From the IMG/VR virus record IMGVR_UViG_3300009706_000050, positions 1 through 26,676 of that record: a DNA stretch of 26,676 nt, one strand, 5' to 3'. Shown here piece after piece: positions 20,835 through 26,676 of this stretch (position 1 is the stretch's first letter; each line of letters opens with the position of its first letter). The translations under genes were made by a program, and so were the position numbers. The stretch is from a virus. A model generated the notes under the pieces. That model ran no database searches, was not told where the DNA came from, and saw only the letters and a list, made by a program, of their open reading frames with translations.

Positions 20835-20870
20835 GGTCCTAAGGTAGCGAATCTCTGCACCAATGGCGTA
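20835..20870 (+). other. Trimmed 23S rRNA-like segment (domain IV core)
   Basis: Plus strand 20835-20851 reads GGTCCTAAGGTAGCGAA, identical over 17 bases to the universally conserved 23S rRNA sequence of domain IV that is also the core of the I-CeuI site. After five bases, GCACCAATGGCGTA (20857-20870) matches 23S GCACGAATGGCGTA at 13 of 14 positions, in the correct order. In 23S these blocks are separated by about 26 bases forming a hairpin; here that hairpin is replaced by TCTCT. The segment is antisense to all phage genes. The comparison is from memory of the E. coli sequence. Confidence 0.75.
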
Positions 20871-20962
20871 TCTTACTTCTACTACTATCGTTGATATAAG
20901 GCCACATTAGTTTCCCCCATAGTCCTCTATAGGTTATCCATAACATGGCCTCAGATCGTCTC

Positions 20963-21061
20963 TCAGTACTTCATAGAGCGTTTAGGCTTAGGCTTCACCA
21001 TCTTCTTCTTAGTCTTCTTAGGAGCTGGTGTAGGGTTCTTGTAGCCTTTTAGTTTAGGCAT
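20963..21061 (-). CDS. Lysine-rich 32-residue peptide
   Basis: ATG 21061 is preceded by AAAGGAAATA, and the frame ends TGA at 20963. The product starts MPKLKGYKNPTPAPKKTKKK and ends with KPKPKRSMKY. Thirteen of 32 residues are Lys or Arg, interspersed with Pro. It is the last gene before the non-coding region. Such a peptide would bind nucleic acid or membranes electrostatically. No family is recognised; the good ribosome site supports it. Confidence 0.65.
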   Translation of the reverse strand: MPKLKGYKNPTPAPKKTKKKMVKPKPKRSMKY

Positions 21062-21074
21062 TATTTCCTTTCTA

Positions 21075-21359
21075 TTAAGTTATTTGTAATCCTGAACCAG
21101 AGAGTGCTGGATTATTAGCTCTAAGTCCTCCTCCAGTTCTTTTAACGGGAGTGGAGTTTCTTTTAGCTTTCTTCCTAGCACCTGTAGTGTTTCCTTTAGG
21201 TGTTGCTGGAAAGAATGTTTGTCCTGCACCAGTAGTTTCCTTAAAGTTCTGTATAGGATCTCTACCTCCTGCTGCAAATTCTAGGGCTGCAGTAGCTGGT
21301 GTAGACACTGGCAGTTTACCTGTTGCTGCCTGCTGTGCAGCTACCCCTGCAGCACACAT
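21075..21359 (-). CDS. Small Ala/Gly/Thr-rich protein after the terminase
   Basis: This 94-residue protein starts MCAAGVAAQQAATGKLPVST and has a basic middle (GARKKAKRNSTPVKRTGGGL). It ends SGSGLQIT. AAGGGA precedes ATG 21359, which overlaps the upstream stop as TAATG. Its end resembles those of two proteins beside the portal gene (TGLQLA and TGLNIG), hinting at a shared binding or packaging motif. Low-complexity composition fits a disordered virion-associated protein, but this is inference. Confidence 0.7.
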   Translation of the reverse strand: MCAAGVAAQQAATGKLPVSTPATAALEFAAGGRDPIQNFKETTGAGQTFFPATPKGNTTGARKKAKRNSTPVKRTGGGLRANNPALSGSGLQIT

Positions 21360-21544
21360 TACAGTCCCTTATGGTCCCTAATGCCACCCCTAGAGGAGTC
21401 ATAGGGTAGTCTAGTGGACAGTTTAGATACACCTTGGCTCTTTAGAGATGCTGGTGTAGTTGGACTGGGTACTGGATTAGGTCTCCCAAGGCTCGTATTG
21501 AAACCCTTGTTGCCTATATCGCCTGATACTTTTTTCACGTTCAT
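21359..21544 (-). CDS. Small basic Pro/Ser-rich protein
   Basis: This 61-residue protein starts MNVKKVSGDIGNKGFNTSLG and continues with a Pro/Ser/Thr-rich stretch (RPNPVPSPTTPASLK) and a basic end (SSRGGIRDHKGL). I chose ATG 21544, with AAAGGA about eleven bases upstream; the frame extends to 21601 without a ribosome site. It overlaps the preceding gene by 68 bases in another frame and is coupled to the next by TAATG. No family is recognised. Confidence 0.6.
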   Translation of the reverse strand: MNVKKVSGDIGNKGFNTSLGRPNPVPSPTTPASLKSQGVSKLSTRLPYDSSRGGIRDHKGL

Positions 21545-21674
21545 ATTGTTTCTTGTCCTTTGTTTTAGGGTACACAGTATCCTGTGTATCATGTTGTTCA
21601 TAGGGAGTTGATTCTGTAATGGGGGTGAAGACAGTACTATTTAGTATTTCTTTAGCACTTCTTTTGTCCTTCAT
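21477..21674 (-). CDS. Small charged protein after the metallothionein-like gene
   Basis: This 65-residue protein starts MKDKRSAKEILNSTVFTPIT and has a charged centre (KTKDKKQYEREKSIRRYRQQ). It ends QYEPWET. AGGAGA precedes ATG 21674, which overlaps the upstream stop as ATGA. Its last third overlaps the following gene in another frame. No family is recognised; composition suggests a nucleic acid or capsid contact. Confidence 0.65.
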   Translation of the reverse strand: MKDKRSAKEILNSTVFTPITESTPYEQHDTQDTVYPKTKDKKQYEREKSIRRYRQQGFQYEPWET

Positions 21675-21778
21675 TTAGATTCTCCTAGGAGTTTCTTAGC
21701 TTCTTCTTTACATTCGTCACATGTACAGTCTTCACAGGTACATTCCTTACATTTACAGCCTTCCTTCTTAGACCTCAT
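21671..21778 (-). CDS. Metallothionein-like seven-cysteine peptide, 35 residues
   Basis: ATG 21778 is preceded by AAGGAG, and the frame ends TGA at 21671, overlapping the next start. The product has the motif GCKCKECTCEDCTCDEC, so seven cysteines follow the strict pattern CxCxxCxCxxCxCxxC (residues 8-23). The flanks are Lys/Glu-rich helices (EEAKKLLGESK). This spacing is typical of metallothioneins and other thiolate-cluster peptides that bind Zn, Cu or Cd. A role in metal storage, protection from metal stress, or delivery of metal to zinc enzymes is plausible. No membrane or signal segment is seen. An alternative is a small structural zinc peptide. Confidence 0.7.
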   Translation of the reverse strand: MRSKKEGCKCKECTCEDCTCDECKEEAKKLLGESK

Positions 21779-21782
21779 CTTA

Positions 21783-21983
21783 TTAAGCTCCTTGTTTACC
21801 AAATGGAACACACCCTAAGTTGATCTCAGGGGGTACAGGTTGACCATCTTCATCAGCCTGTTTAAAGATACTTTTCATTTTCTTGATGCAGTCTTGTTCA
21901 CTCTGAAACGTGTCACCGATACGAGAGTCAACAACAGATACAGGATCACCCCCTAAGTGAATTATAAATAATAACCAAATCAT
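21783..21983 (-). CDS. Small exported protein after the large terminase
   Basis: This 66-residue protein has a hydrophobic start (MIWLLFIIHLGG) that could be a signal peptide or anchor. A polar domain follows with two cysteines (SEQDCIKKMKS and NLGCVPFGK). AGGTAAG precedes ATG 21983, immediately after the terminase stop. The layout resembles small phage proteins with one disulphide. No family is recognised. Confidence 0.65.
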   Translation of the reverse strand: MIWLLFIIHLGGDPVSVVDSRIGDTFQSEQDCIKKMKSIFKQADEDGQPVPPEINLGCVPFGKQGA

Positions 21984-21984
21984 A

Positions 21985-23640
21985 TTATCTTACCTGATTC
22001 CAAACCATTGGTTCAGGATCTTGTCCTTTCGTCTGTGCCATAAAGTTATTAATGCCATCTAAGAACTCCTCTTGTTGTCTATCTACATAGGCTTGATCTT
22101 CATCAGCAGCCATTTGTTCCCACCAATACTTGACACCCATAGCCAGTACATCTATTCTATCATCATACTGTAGGCTACCACGGTCTCTTGTAAGTCGAGT
22201 CATCTGATAAAACAGTTGTCTCCTTGGTTCTTCCTTGGAACCTTCATAGTCTCTATCTACTTCAGATCTATCGAAGATGAGTCTATGTTGGTTCATTACA
22301 GGCTCTAATGAGTCTATAATCCTAGCTTCCTTCTGGGTACTATGCTTTACTTCTTCTACATTACAACGGTGGTAATTGAATAATACTGGTTTAAAGATCT
22401 CAGTATACATACCATCACCAAAGTTAGCTTCTATCTCTACGGTATTTACTTTGTGTTTCTGAGCTATCTTAGCTAGTTTCATGAGTGTGGACTTGTCATA
22501 GCCACCTTTGAGACCACCTATTTCTAATACAAAGATCTTACCATTGAGTATCTTAGTTACACAGTAACCAGTTTCATCCTGACCTCTACCTGATGGATCT
22601 ATGTGCATAGCAGACCCTGTGTATGTAAAGTAATCCTGTGATACATTCATAGCCCTATAGAAGTAGTCTCCAGTGAGACCCACAGCAGGTAGATCTAGTA
22701 GATCATCCTTACCATATAGGACTTGTCCTGGTCCACTCTCAGTACTCAAGGGTATTACTATGAGATCAGCTAATTTAAGTGGGTATCTCTGGTCATCTTC
22801 ACCAGAAGTATCCAACATAAACTGCAGGGAGAACCCTGAGTTACCATATGAAGCCCTACGTTCTTCTAAGTCTAAACTATCAAACCTCAGTGGATCTGTA
22901 GGAGCACCCACAGGCAGCTCCAGTTGGTCTATAAAGGGAGCTAATCTATGTGCGTAGAACTCCTTAAGCTTTGCATTAGGCATCAATGCAGGCCAAATGC
23001 GGCACTTGTAGCCCCTATCCTGTAGGTTAGAGTAGAGACTTTCCTCTACTTGGGGTGTCCCAAGGTAGACTATACGTCCAACCTTAGGCATAACTACCGC
23101 ATCAAACTCTTTTACTACCTCTCCTAGCTTGTCTCGCATGACCTGAGTAAGGGCATTAGAGAGTACTTCAACGTCATCCGCTATTATAGTGTGTGCCCTA
23201 CTACCGACAATCTGCCCAGTAATACCAACAGACTTGACAGAAGGAGCATGGGCAGCACGAGACGGAGCAACGTCAAAGGCCACATTGGAGTTACGCTGAT
23301 CCTCTCGTGCTCGTAAGTGTTGGAGGATTGGCATTTCGTGGATAATTCTTTTGGTGAATGTACTAAAGTCATCGGACCTCTGTTTGGATGCTGAGATTAC
23401 TAAAAATTTATCTTGTGGATCTACTAGTAGCTTCCATACGACATATGCAGAGGTAATCCAACTCTTACCCACACCTCGGAAGGCTTGGATAATTAGTCTC
23501 TTAGGACCATGTTGGAGGTACTCTGCTATGTCATATTGGATTGGAGTGGGAGGAGGGAGAGCAAGGTGCTTCCAAGCTATATATAGGAAGTTCCTAAAGT
23601 CCCTCTTAATTGGGTCTTGCTGGTTCCCTTGGTGTTTCAT
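21985..23640 (-). CDS. Terminase large subunit (T7 gp19-like)
   Basis: This 551-residue packaging motor and nuclease has an N-terminal ATPase with Walker A AFRGVGKSWITSAY near residue 57 and Walker B HTIIADDVEVLS near 150. The C-terminal RNase H-like nuclease carries metal residues in MHIDPSGRGQDETG, NTVEIEANFGDGMY and YDDRIDVLAMG. It cuts concatemers and pumps DNA into the prohead through the portal. I chose ATG 23640; a TTG one codon upstream also keeps the frame. It overlaps the small subunit by 35 bases, as in T7-like phages with adjacent terminase genes. Confidence 0.95.
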   Translation of the reverse strand: MKHQGNQQDPIKRDFRNFLYIAWKHLALPPPTPIQYDIAEYLQHGPKRLIIQAFRGVGKSWITSAYVVWKLLVDPQDKFLVISASKQRSDDFSTFTKRIIHEMPILQHLRAREDQRNSNVAFDVAPSRAAHAPSVKSVGITGQIVGSRAHTIIADDVEVLSNALTQVMRDKLGEVVKEFDAVVMPKVGRIVYLGTPQVEESLYSNLQDRGYKCRIWPALMPNAKLKEFYAHRLAPFIDQLELPVGAPTDPLRFDSLDLEERRASYGNSGFSLQFMLDTSGEDDQRYPLKLADLIVIPLSTESGPGQVLYGKDDLLDLPAVGLTGDYFYRAMNVSQDYFTYTGSAMHIDPSGRGQDETGYCVTKILNGKIFVLEIGGLKGGYDKSTLMKLAKIAQKHKVNTVEIEANFGDGMYTEIFKPVLFNYHRCNVEEVKHSTQKEARIIDSLEPVMNQHRLIFDRSEVDRDYEGSKEEPRRQLFYQMTRLTRDRGSLQYDDRIDVLAMGVKYWWEQMAADEDQAYVDRQQEEFLDGINNFMAQTKGQDPEPMVWNQVR

Positions 23641-23875
23641 CAAAAGGTAAATCCTCTGTTATTGCAGTTATATCTTCATTAGCAGCACCCATACACTCAA
23701 TGTTGTTGTCTCGTAAGAATTGACGAGCCACGTTAAGTACGGATGCTGGAGCAGATATTGTTTCAAGCTTTCCATCTTTATTCTCCACTTTGGTTCCATT
23801 CTTGATCTGATCAGCAAGAGCTTTCGCTATGATGCCATGCAGCTTACCGAGTTCATTAACGGTTGCATTACTCAT
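23606..23875 (-). CDS. Terminase small subunit (T7 gp18-like)
   Basis: This 89-residue protein is exactly the T7 gp18 length. It is an acidic protein starting MSNATVNELGKLHGIIAKAL and ending DLPFDETPREPARPN, directly upstream of and overlapping the large subunit. The helical N-terminal half (LADQIKNGTKVENKDG, then ASVLNVARQFLRDNNIEC) fits small terminase subunits that bind DNA and regulate cutting. The start overlaps the lipoprotein stop as ATGA, with GAGG upstream. Confidence 0.88.
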   Translation of the reverse strand: MSNATVNELGKLHGIIAKALADQIKNGTKVENKDGKLETISAPASVLNVARQFLRDNNIECMGAANEDITAITEDLPFDETPREPARPN

Positions 23876-24162
23876 TTCTTACATACCTCTTTAAATAGAT
23901 CATTGTTTCTAGCCACCTTAGCCACATCTTTAATTACATGGGCAGGGGGCTTTGCACTCTTTAGCCACTCTTTAGTGGTGGGACTAAACTTTACTTCTTC
24001 ATACCATAAGCACTCTTTCGAGTAATATGAATCAGCATTGTAAAGTCCCATCCCAAAGTTAGTAGCAGGAGCAACTAGTTCAGGGAGTATACTACACCCC
24101 GTCAAGAACATCAGGGAGTTTAACACGATCCCTAACTTCAGCTTTAGCTTTATCGAGTTCAT
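23872..24162 (-). CDS. Lipoprotein, candidate outer-membrane spanin
   Basis: This 96-residue protein has a signal peptide ending in a lipobox, FLTGC, with the lipidated cysteine at residue 23. The mature part is about 73 residues with two further cysteines (SKECLWYEE and FKEVCKK). It starts inside the upstream membrane-protein gene in another frame, overlapping it by 71 bases. Embedded lipoprotein genes next to a membrane protein are the classic Rz/Rz1 spanin layout, so a role in disrupting the outer membrane at lysis is likely. The mature part is longer than typical Rz1, and a different envelope function cannot be excluded. Confidence 0.7.
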   Translation of the reverse strand: MNSIKLKLKLGIVLNSLMFLTGCSILPELVAPATNFGMGLYNADSYYSKECLWYEEVKFSPTTKEWLKSAKPPAHVIKDVAKVARNNDLFKEVCKK

Positions 24163-24370
24163 CTTCTACTTCTCTTAATGCAGCCATCCCTTTTGGATGA
24201 TTGACGTTATTAAAGACGTTACCAGCTAGCCAATTAAAGATAGGCCATAGCTTACCTAAGACAGGGATTTTATTAACAAATCTGTCAGGCATTGCTCCTG
24301 TTAGAGCCGTAAACATCAACACAACTTCCCCTACAATCTGGAACCAACTCTGGCTCATAAACATTTCCAT
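24092..24370 (-). CDS. Small membrane protein, candidate inner spanin or holin
   Basis: This 92-residue protein has hydrophobic segments at about residues 9-27 (WFQIVGEVVLMFTALTGAM) and 37-55 (IPVLGKLWPIFNWLAGNVF). A charged helix follows (ALREVEDELDKAKAEVRDRV). The single long helix after the membrane part fits an inner spanin, while two spans also fit a holin. AAGGGAGAG precedes ATG 24370. It overlaps the lipoprotein gene, which supports a lysis role. The two options cannot be separated from sequence alone. Confidence 0.65.
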   Translation of the reverse strand: MEMFMSQSWFQIVGEVVLMFTALTGAMPDRFVNKIPVLGKLWPIFNWLAGNVFNNVNHPKGMAALREVEDELDKAKAEVRDRVKLPDVLDGV

Positions 24371-24382
24371 TACTTCTCTCCC

Positions 24383-24472
24383 TTAGTTAGGTGTACAAAC
24401 ATAGTAACCAAGACACCATCCTACAACCAGCATTACTGCCATTGTCCACGGATATCTATTTATTACGTCCAT
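24383..24472 (-). CDS. 29-residue single-span membrane peptide
   Basis: ATG 24472 shares one base with the upstream stop (TAATG), and the frame ends TAA at 24383. The product begins MDVINRYPWTMAVMLVVGWC and ends LGYYVCTPN: one hydrophobic helix and two cysteines. It lies in the lysis-type cluster, so a small holin or holin modulator is possible. TAGGAA stands about nine bases before the start. Confidence 0.55.
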   Translation of the reverse strand: MDVINRYPWTMAVMLVVGWCLGYYVCTPN

Positions 24473-24753
24473 TATTTACAGTTCCTATCCATTATTGATA
24501 CATTAGTAACTAGAGCTATTGGGATAGCCCCATACCCTTTATAGACATTCTTAAAAGGCACTTCTCTATTATAACCTATGATCATGTGGTCATCTTTGAT
24601 TTCCACAAAGAACCCTGAGGTCTCATATACTTGTTTAACTAGTGTGATGTCTGTAATGTCTAACTCTTCTGAGCTATCATAAGCATCTATCCACTCTACT
24701 ATTACTAGTCTATCTTTAGCTTCCTTTATGACTTCCTTGGTAATCCTGTCCAC
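24472..24753 (-). CDS. Unknown 93-residue protein, GTG start
   Basis: This protein starts MDRITKEVIKEAKDRLVIVE and continues with an acidic stretch (DSSEELDITDITLVKQ) and a beta-rich half (FFVEIKDDHMIIGYN, IALVTNVSIM). The start is GTG at 24753 behind GGGAGA, adjacent to the previous stop. No signal or membrane span is evident. No family is recognised. It sits between membrane-protein genes, so a lysis or envelope-related function is possible. Confidence 0.65.
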   Translation of the reverse strand: MDRITKEVIKEAKDRLVIVEWIDAYDSSEELDITDITLVKQVYETSGFFVEIKDDHMIIGYNREVPFKNVYKGYGAIPIALVTNVSIMDRNCK

Positions 24754-24984
24754 CTATTTCTCCCGATTCTTATTAGCTAATAAATGTTGAAGTATTATGT
24801 TCACATCGACCCTAATGGGACTTAATTGGTTCTCTAGGTACTGCCTATCTACTTGTTTAGATTCAAGCTTATCGAGACGCTCATGGGCCACATCAATAGA
24901 TTTAAACATACGTTTACAGATCCATAAGCAGACTCCAAGTGTTCCACTGGATACAGCAATAACTACCTCATTAATTTTATCCAC
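24754..24984 (-). CDS. N-terminal membrane span plus helix, GTG start
   Basis: This 76-residue protein has one hydrophobic segment at about residues 7-22 (VVIAVSSGTLGVCLWI), then basic residues and a helical stretch (AHERLDKLESKQVDRQY). The start is GTG 24984 behind GGGA. The T7 holin gp17.5 is 67 residues with one span and occupies the same region between tail fibre and terminase, so a holin function is plausible. The helical part resembles that of the next upstream gene. Confidence 0.65.
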   Translation of the reverse strand: MDKINEVVIAVSSGTLGVCLWICKRMFKSIDVAHERLDKLESKQVDRQYLENQLSPIRVDVNIILQHLLANKNREK

Positions 24985-25308
24985 TTACTTCCCTTTTTTA
25001 GGAGTATTAAAGTCATCACCACTAACTATACGTATGTCTGTTACCTTATCTTCTTTAGACCTCTCCAGCTCATTAGCTCGAATATGAAGACCAGCTATAT
25101 CAGACTTGTACTCTTGTCGTGGTACTGTAGTATGCTGTAACTCATCTATCCTACGGTCTACTTCATGTATCAATCCTGCATGTCTGCCCACAGTGGAGCC
25201 GTCAGCCTTCTCCTTTTCCAATGCGTCAACCTTAGCTGTGATCCTATTTATAAAGAACCACCCTATGGCTACAAATAAGGCCCATGCACTTTCTAGGATC
25301 TTCTCCAT
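24985..25308 (-). CDS. N-terminal membrane span plus long helix
   Basis: This 107-residue protein has an N-terminal span at about residues 5-21 (LESAWALFVAIGWFFIN), followed by a long charged region with coiled-coil character (KVDALEKEKADG, VDRRIDELQHTTVPRQ, ANELERSKEDKV). It shares a pattern with the downstream neighbour: a D.L pair, V-x-R-Q and an alternating helix. This suggests the two arose by duplication or act together. An inner-membrane spanin or holin partner is possible. The ATG follows the previous stop directly. Confidence 0.65.
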   Translation of the reverse strand: MEKILESAWALFVAIGWFFINRITAKVDALEKEKADGSTVGRHAGLIHEVDRRIDELQHTTVPRQEYKSDIAGLHIRANELERSKEDKVTDIRIVSGDDFNTPKKGK

Positions 25309-25683
25309 TTACTCTGTTACTTCTACCCAGTTAGTTATATCTTCATCCCATGTATACAGTTTATCGTCACTAGGATAAGCCACTGGAGATTCCCACTGGC
25401 ACGTAGATTCTACTAACAGCCAAGATGGATAAGGCTTAGGAGCTATGAAAGCATCCCTGCCTGTGTCATATGTAGACCCTACACCTGCGTAGTTATATCG
25501 CAGGGCTACACCAGAATCTTCTACGCCATCTTGATCGTAATGCTTGCCGCCACGGGTGTTATAAGAAGTCTGCACCCAGCTACTAGGGGTTCCCCAGTTG
25601 CCAGAATCAACCATCTCTTGCTCGATTACTATTACTCTGGTTACAATGCTATCTTCATTTATTTCTGCAAAATGCGCCATCAT
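25309..25683 (-). CDS. Marine-phage tail-associated protein
   Basis: This 124-residue protein starts MMAHFAEINEDSIVTRVIVI and contains SSWVQTSYNTRGGKHY, an Asp/Tyr-rich body, and RDAFIAPKPYPSWLL. It ends with a Trp/Val/Glu-rich strand (TWDEDITNWVEVTE). The MAHFAE opening with an alternating beta strand and a final YxWDE module recur in small tail or structural proteins of cyanophages and other ocean phages. A role in the tail or as a fibre accessory is likely from that resemblance and from lying next to the glycine-rich tail protein. Confidence 0.75.
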   Translation of the reverse strand: MMAHFAEINEDSIVTRVIVIEQEMVDSGNWGTPSSWVQTSYNTRGGKHYDQDGVEDSGVALRYNYAGVGSTYDTGRDAFIAPKPYPSWLLVESTCQWESPVAYPSDDKLYTWDEDITNWVEVTE

Positions 25684-25687
25684 TCAC

Positions 25688-26605
25688 CTATTGGAATAAA
25701 TATTTAATGATTACTACTCCAGACCCACCGGAACCCGCAATACCGGTATCGTTTCTTTCTGCACCACCACCACCGCCTCCCGTATTTGTTGTGCCGCTAG
25801 TTGCTCCGCCACGGCTACCAGCCCCGCCTCCGCCATTACCACCAGCACCGGGTGTTCCTGAACTATAGATTGAGCCACCGCCACCACCACCACGATAAAT
25901 ACCGCTACCCGTTATGGAGCTTGACCGCCCTACTCCACCAGCACCACCGACAGAACCAGAAGCCGCCCCCGCAATCCCACCAGCGCCACCACCACCGCCT
26001 GACCCGTAAGTGGAAGATAAGGAACCCTGAGAGCCAGCGTAACCCTCAACTGGCGAGAAACCACCTACGTTTCCTGCACCGCCATACGCGCTCCCGTTTG
26101 ACCCTGATCCACCACCGCCTGATCCTCCAGCCGCTCCGACTGTAAGCCCCGTGCCATTGGTGCCTCCTTTGCCACCACCAGAACTTGTAATGCTTGAGAA
26201 AGTACTATTAGCACCGTTTGAGCCATCTCCTTGAACACCCGCACCACCCCCACCAACTGTTATCGAGTATGAAGTTTCTCCTATAGACAGTCCGGTAGCC
26301 GTTCTATAGCCACCCGCACCACCCCCACCGCCTACATATTGACCACCCCCAGCACCTCCACCAGCAATTACAAGATATTCAGCAATTGCATCATCGCCAA
26401 GAGTTGTAACATTAAAAGTTCCTGATGAGGTAAATGTATGAATTTTGTAATTCCCTACAGTAGCTATGCTTCCTCCGGTGGCTACTGTCCAAGCTACATG
26501 ACCCCAAGTATCACCGTTCTTAGATGTATAAAGATCTGCTGACCCGCCATTGTGATGGCTTATATTGTCTTCTGCTATTCCGTTTATTGTCGCTATAGTT
26601 GCCAT
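25688..26605 (-). CDS. Glycine-rich tail protein
   Basis: This 305-residue protein has an N-terminal domain (residues 1-75) containing WGHVAWTVATGGSIATVG and the strand AEYLVIAGGGAGGG. A low-complexity body of Gly/Ser/Ala follows (GGGGGAGG-type runs) and closes with GSGVVIIKYLF. The combination of LVIAGGGAGG, repeated glycine runs and a final VVIIKY strand marks the glycine-rich domain found in phage tail fibres, where polyglycine-II helices can form a host-recognition tip. AAGGTAAATA precedes ATG 26605. It lies at the end of the tail genes, as expected for an adhesin. The coding strand is G-rich and unlike its AT-rich neighbours. Confidence 0.85.
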   Translation of the reverse strand: MATIATINGIAEDNISHHNGGSADLYTSKNGDTWGHVAWTVATGGSIATVGNYKIHTFTSSGTFNVTTLGDDAIAEYLVIAGGGAGGGQYVGGGGGAGGYRTATGLSIGETSYSITVGGGGAGVQGDGSNGANSTFSSITSSGGGKGGTNGTGLTVGAAGGSGGGGSGSNGSAYGGAGNVGGFSPVEGYAGSQGSLSSTYGSGGGGGAGGIAGAASGSVGGAGGVGRSSSITGSGIYRGGGGGGSIYSSGTPGAGGNGGGGAGSRGGATSGTTNTGGGGGGAERNDTGIAGSGGSGVVIIKYLFQ

Positions 26606-26613
26606 TATTTACC

Positions 26614-26676
26614 TTACGCTAGAGTCACATAATCAGATGAAGGAGCAAAAAAGATAATGTCAGCAGTAACTGCATA
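26614..26676 (-). CDS. C-terminus of an upstream protein, probably tail
   Basis: The last 20 codons of a frame entering from the window edge end with TAA at 26614. They encode YAVTADIIFFAPSSDYVTLA. Nothing more can be said than that it precedes the glycine-rich tail protein in the same orientation, so a tail or fibre protein is likely. Confidence 0.6.
   Translation of the reverse strand, partial: YAVTADIIFFAPSSDYVTLA

Larger units (their letters stand above)
20423..20962. other. Long non-coding region, likely contains the genome ends
   Basis: No convincing gene is present in 540 bases. The region lies after the terminase block and before the early promoter. In T7-like genomes that interval contains the terminal direct repeats and the physical ends. 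It holds two phased repeat arrays, inverted repeats, and the 23S-rRNA-like segment. The contig reads through it without a break, as expected if reads from concatemers or terminal repeats were joined into one circle. The exact end positions cannot be seen. Confidence 0.7.

Noticed and set aside
20835-20870. Phage attachment site for integration into the 23S gene
   Set aside because: Kept only as one hypothesis: no integrase or excisionase is visible in the early region and the polymerase type suggests a virulent phage, but the unseen part of the genome could hold one.
20839-20946. Minus-strand 35-codon frame running through the 23S-like segment
   Set aside because: The only upstream Shine-Dalgarno-like bases sit too close to the ATG, the product looks like no protein, and its stop falls inside the rRNA-like block.
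25801-26145. Plus-strand open frame rich in His, Arg and Leu
   Set aside because: It is the mirror of the glycine-rich tail gene; low-complexity glycine codons leave the other strand open.
1-26676. tRNA genes
   Set aside because: No cloverleaf with a GGTTCGA-type T-loop was found by eye on either strand; a dedicated tRNA search was not possible.

Overview
The window comes from a T7-like podovirus (Autographiviridae type). Every gene is on the minus strand, so the biology reads from high to low coordinates. The hallmarks are a single-subunit RNA polymerase, a family A DNA polymerase, a primase-helicase, endonuclease I, a gp2.5-type ssDNA-binding protein, a gp6-type exonuclease, portal, scaffold, capsid, and a gp18/gp19-type terminase pair. 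A cobalamin-dependent class II ribonucleotide reductase, a flavin-dependent thymidylate synthase (ThyX), a NifU-like protein and tail proteins of a kind common in ocean phages point to a marine phage. The host cannot be named from the sequence. No integrase and no tRNA gene are visible.

Layout in transcription order. (1) 26676-23872: tail-associated and lysis-type genes, comprising the end of a tail protein, a glycine-rich tail protein, a marine-phage tail protein, several tiny membrane proteins and a lipoprotein. (2) 23875-20963: small and large terminase subunits, then a run of small proteins, including a seven-cysteine metallothionein-like peptide and a 32-residue lysine-rich peptide. (3) 20962-20359: the only long non-coding stretch. 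It holds two oppositely oriented, helically phased repeat arrays, several inverted repeats, a trimmed copy of a universally conserved 23S rRNA segment, and a strong sigma-70 promoter. In T7 the genome ends lie between the terminase and the early promoters, so this stretch probably contains the physical ends; the contig therefore reads across the end-to-end junction. (4) 20358-15367: early region of small unknown proteins, a shortened cytosine-methyltransferase-like protein, ThyX and the NifU-like protein, with four regulatory gaps. (5) 15391-4346: RNA polymerase, replication and nucleotide metabolism (ssDNA-binding protein, endonuclease I, primase-helicase, DNA polymerase, HNH endonuclease, exonuclease, DUF3310, RNR). 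(6) 4333-1: start of the virion block (two small proteins, portal, scaffold, capsid). The tail tube and internal virion genes lie outside the window.

The genes form a typical program. Host RNA polymerase starts at sigma-70-like promoters (20.42, 20.15 and 17.25 kb, plus one just after the RNAP gene at 12.99 kb). The phage RNAP then transcribes replication and virion genes. RNR, ThyX and exonuclease supply nucleotides, and terminase packages concatemers. Most genes touch or overlap by 1-40 bases, with strong AGGAG-type ribosome binding sites.

The most unusual signals are the 23S-rRNA-like segment at 20835-20870, the phased repeat arrays beside it, an 18-bp near-perfect stem-loop at 17133-17190, a cluster of palindromes and 11/12-bp tandem repeats at 17577-17735, the metallothionein-like peptide, and a run of regularly spaced G5 tracts opposite a polyproline gene.
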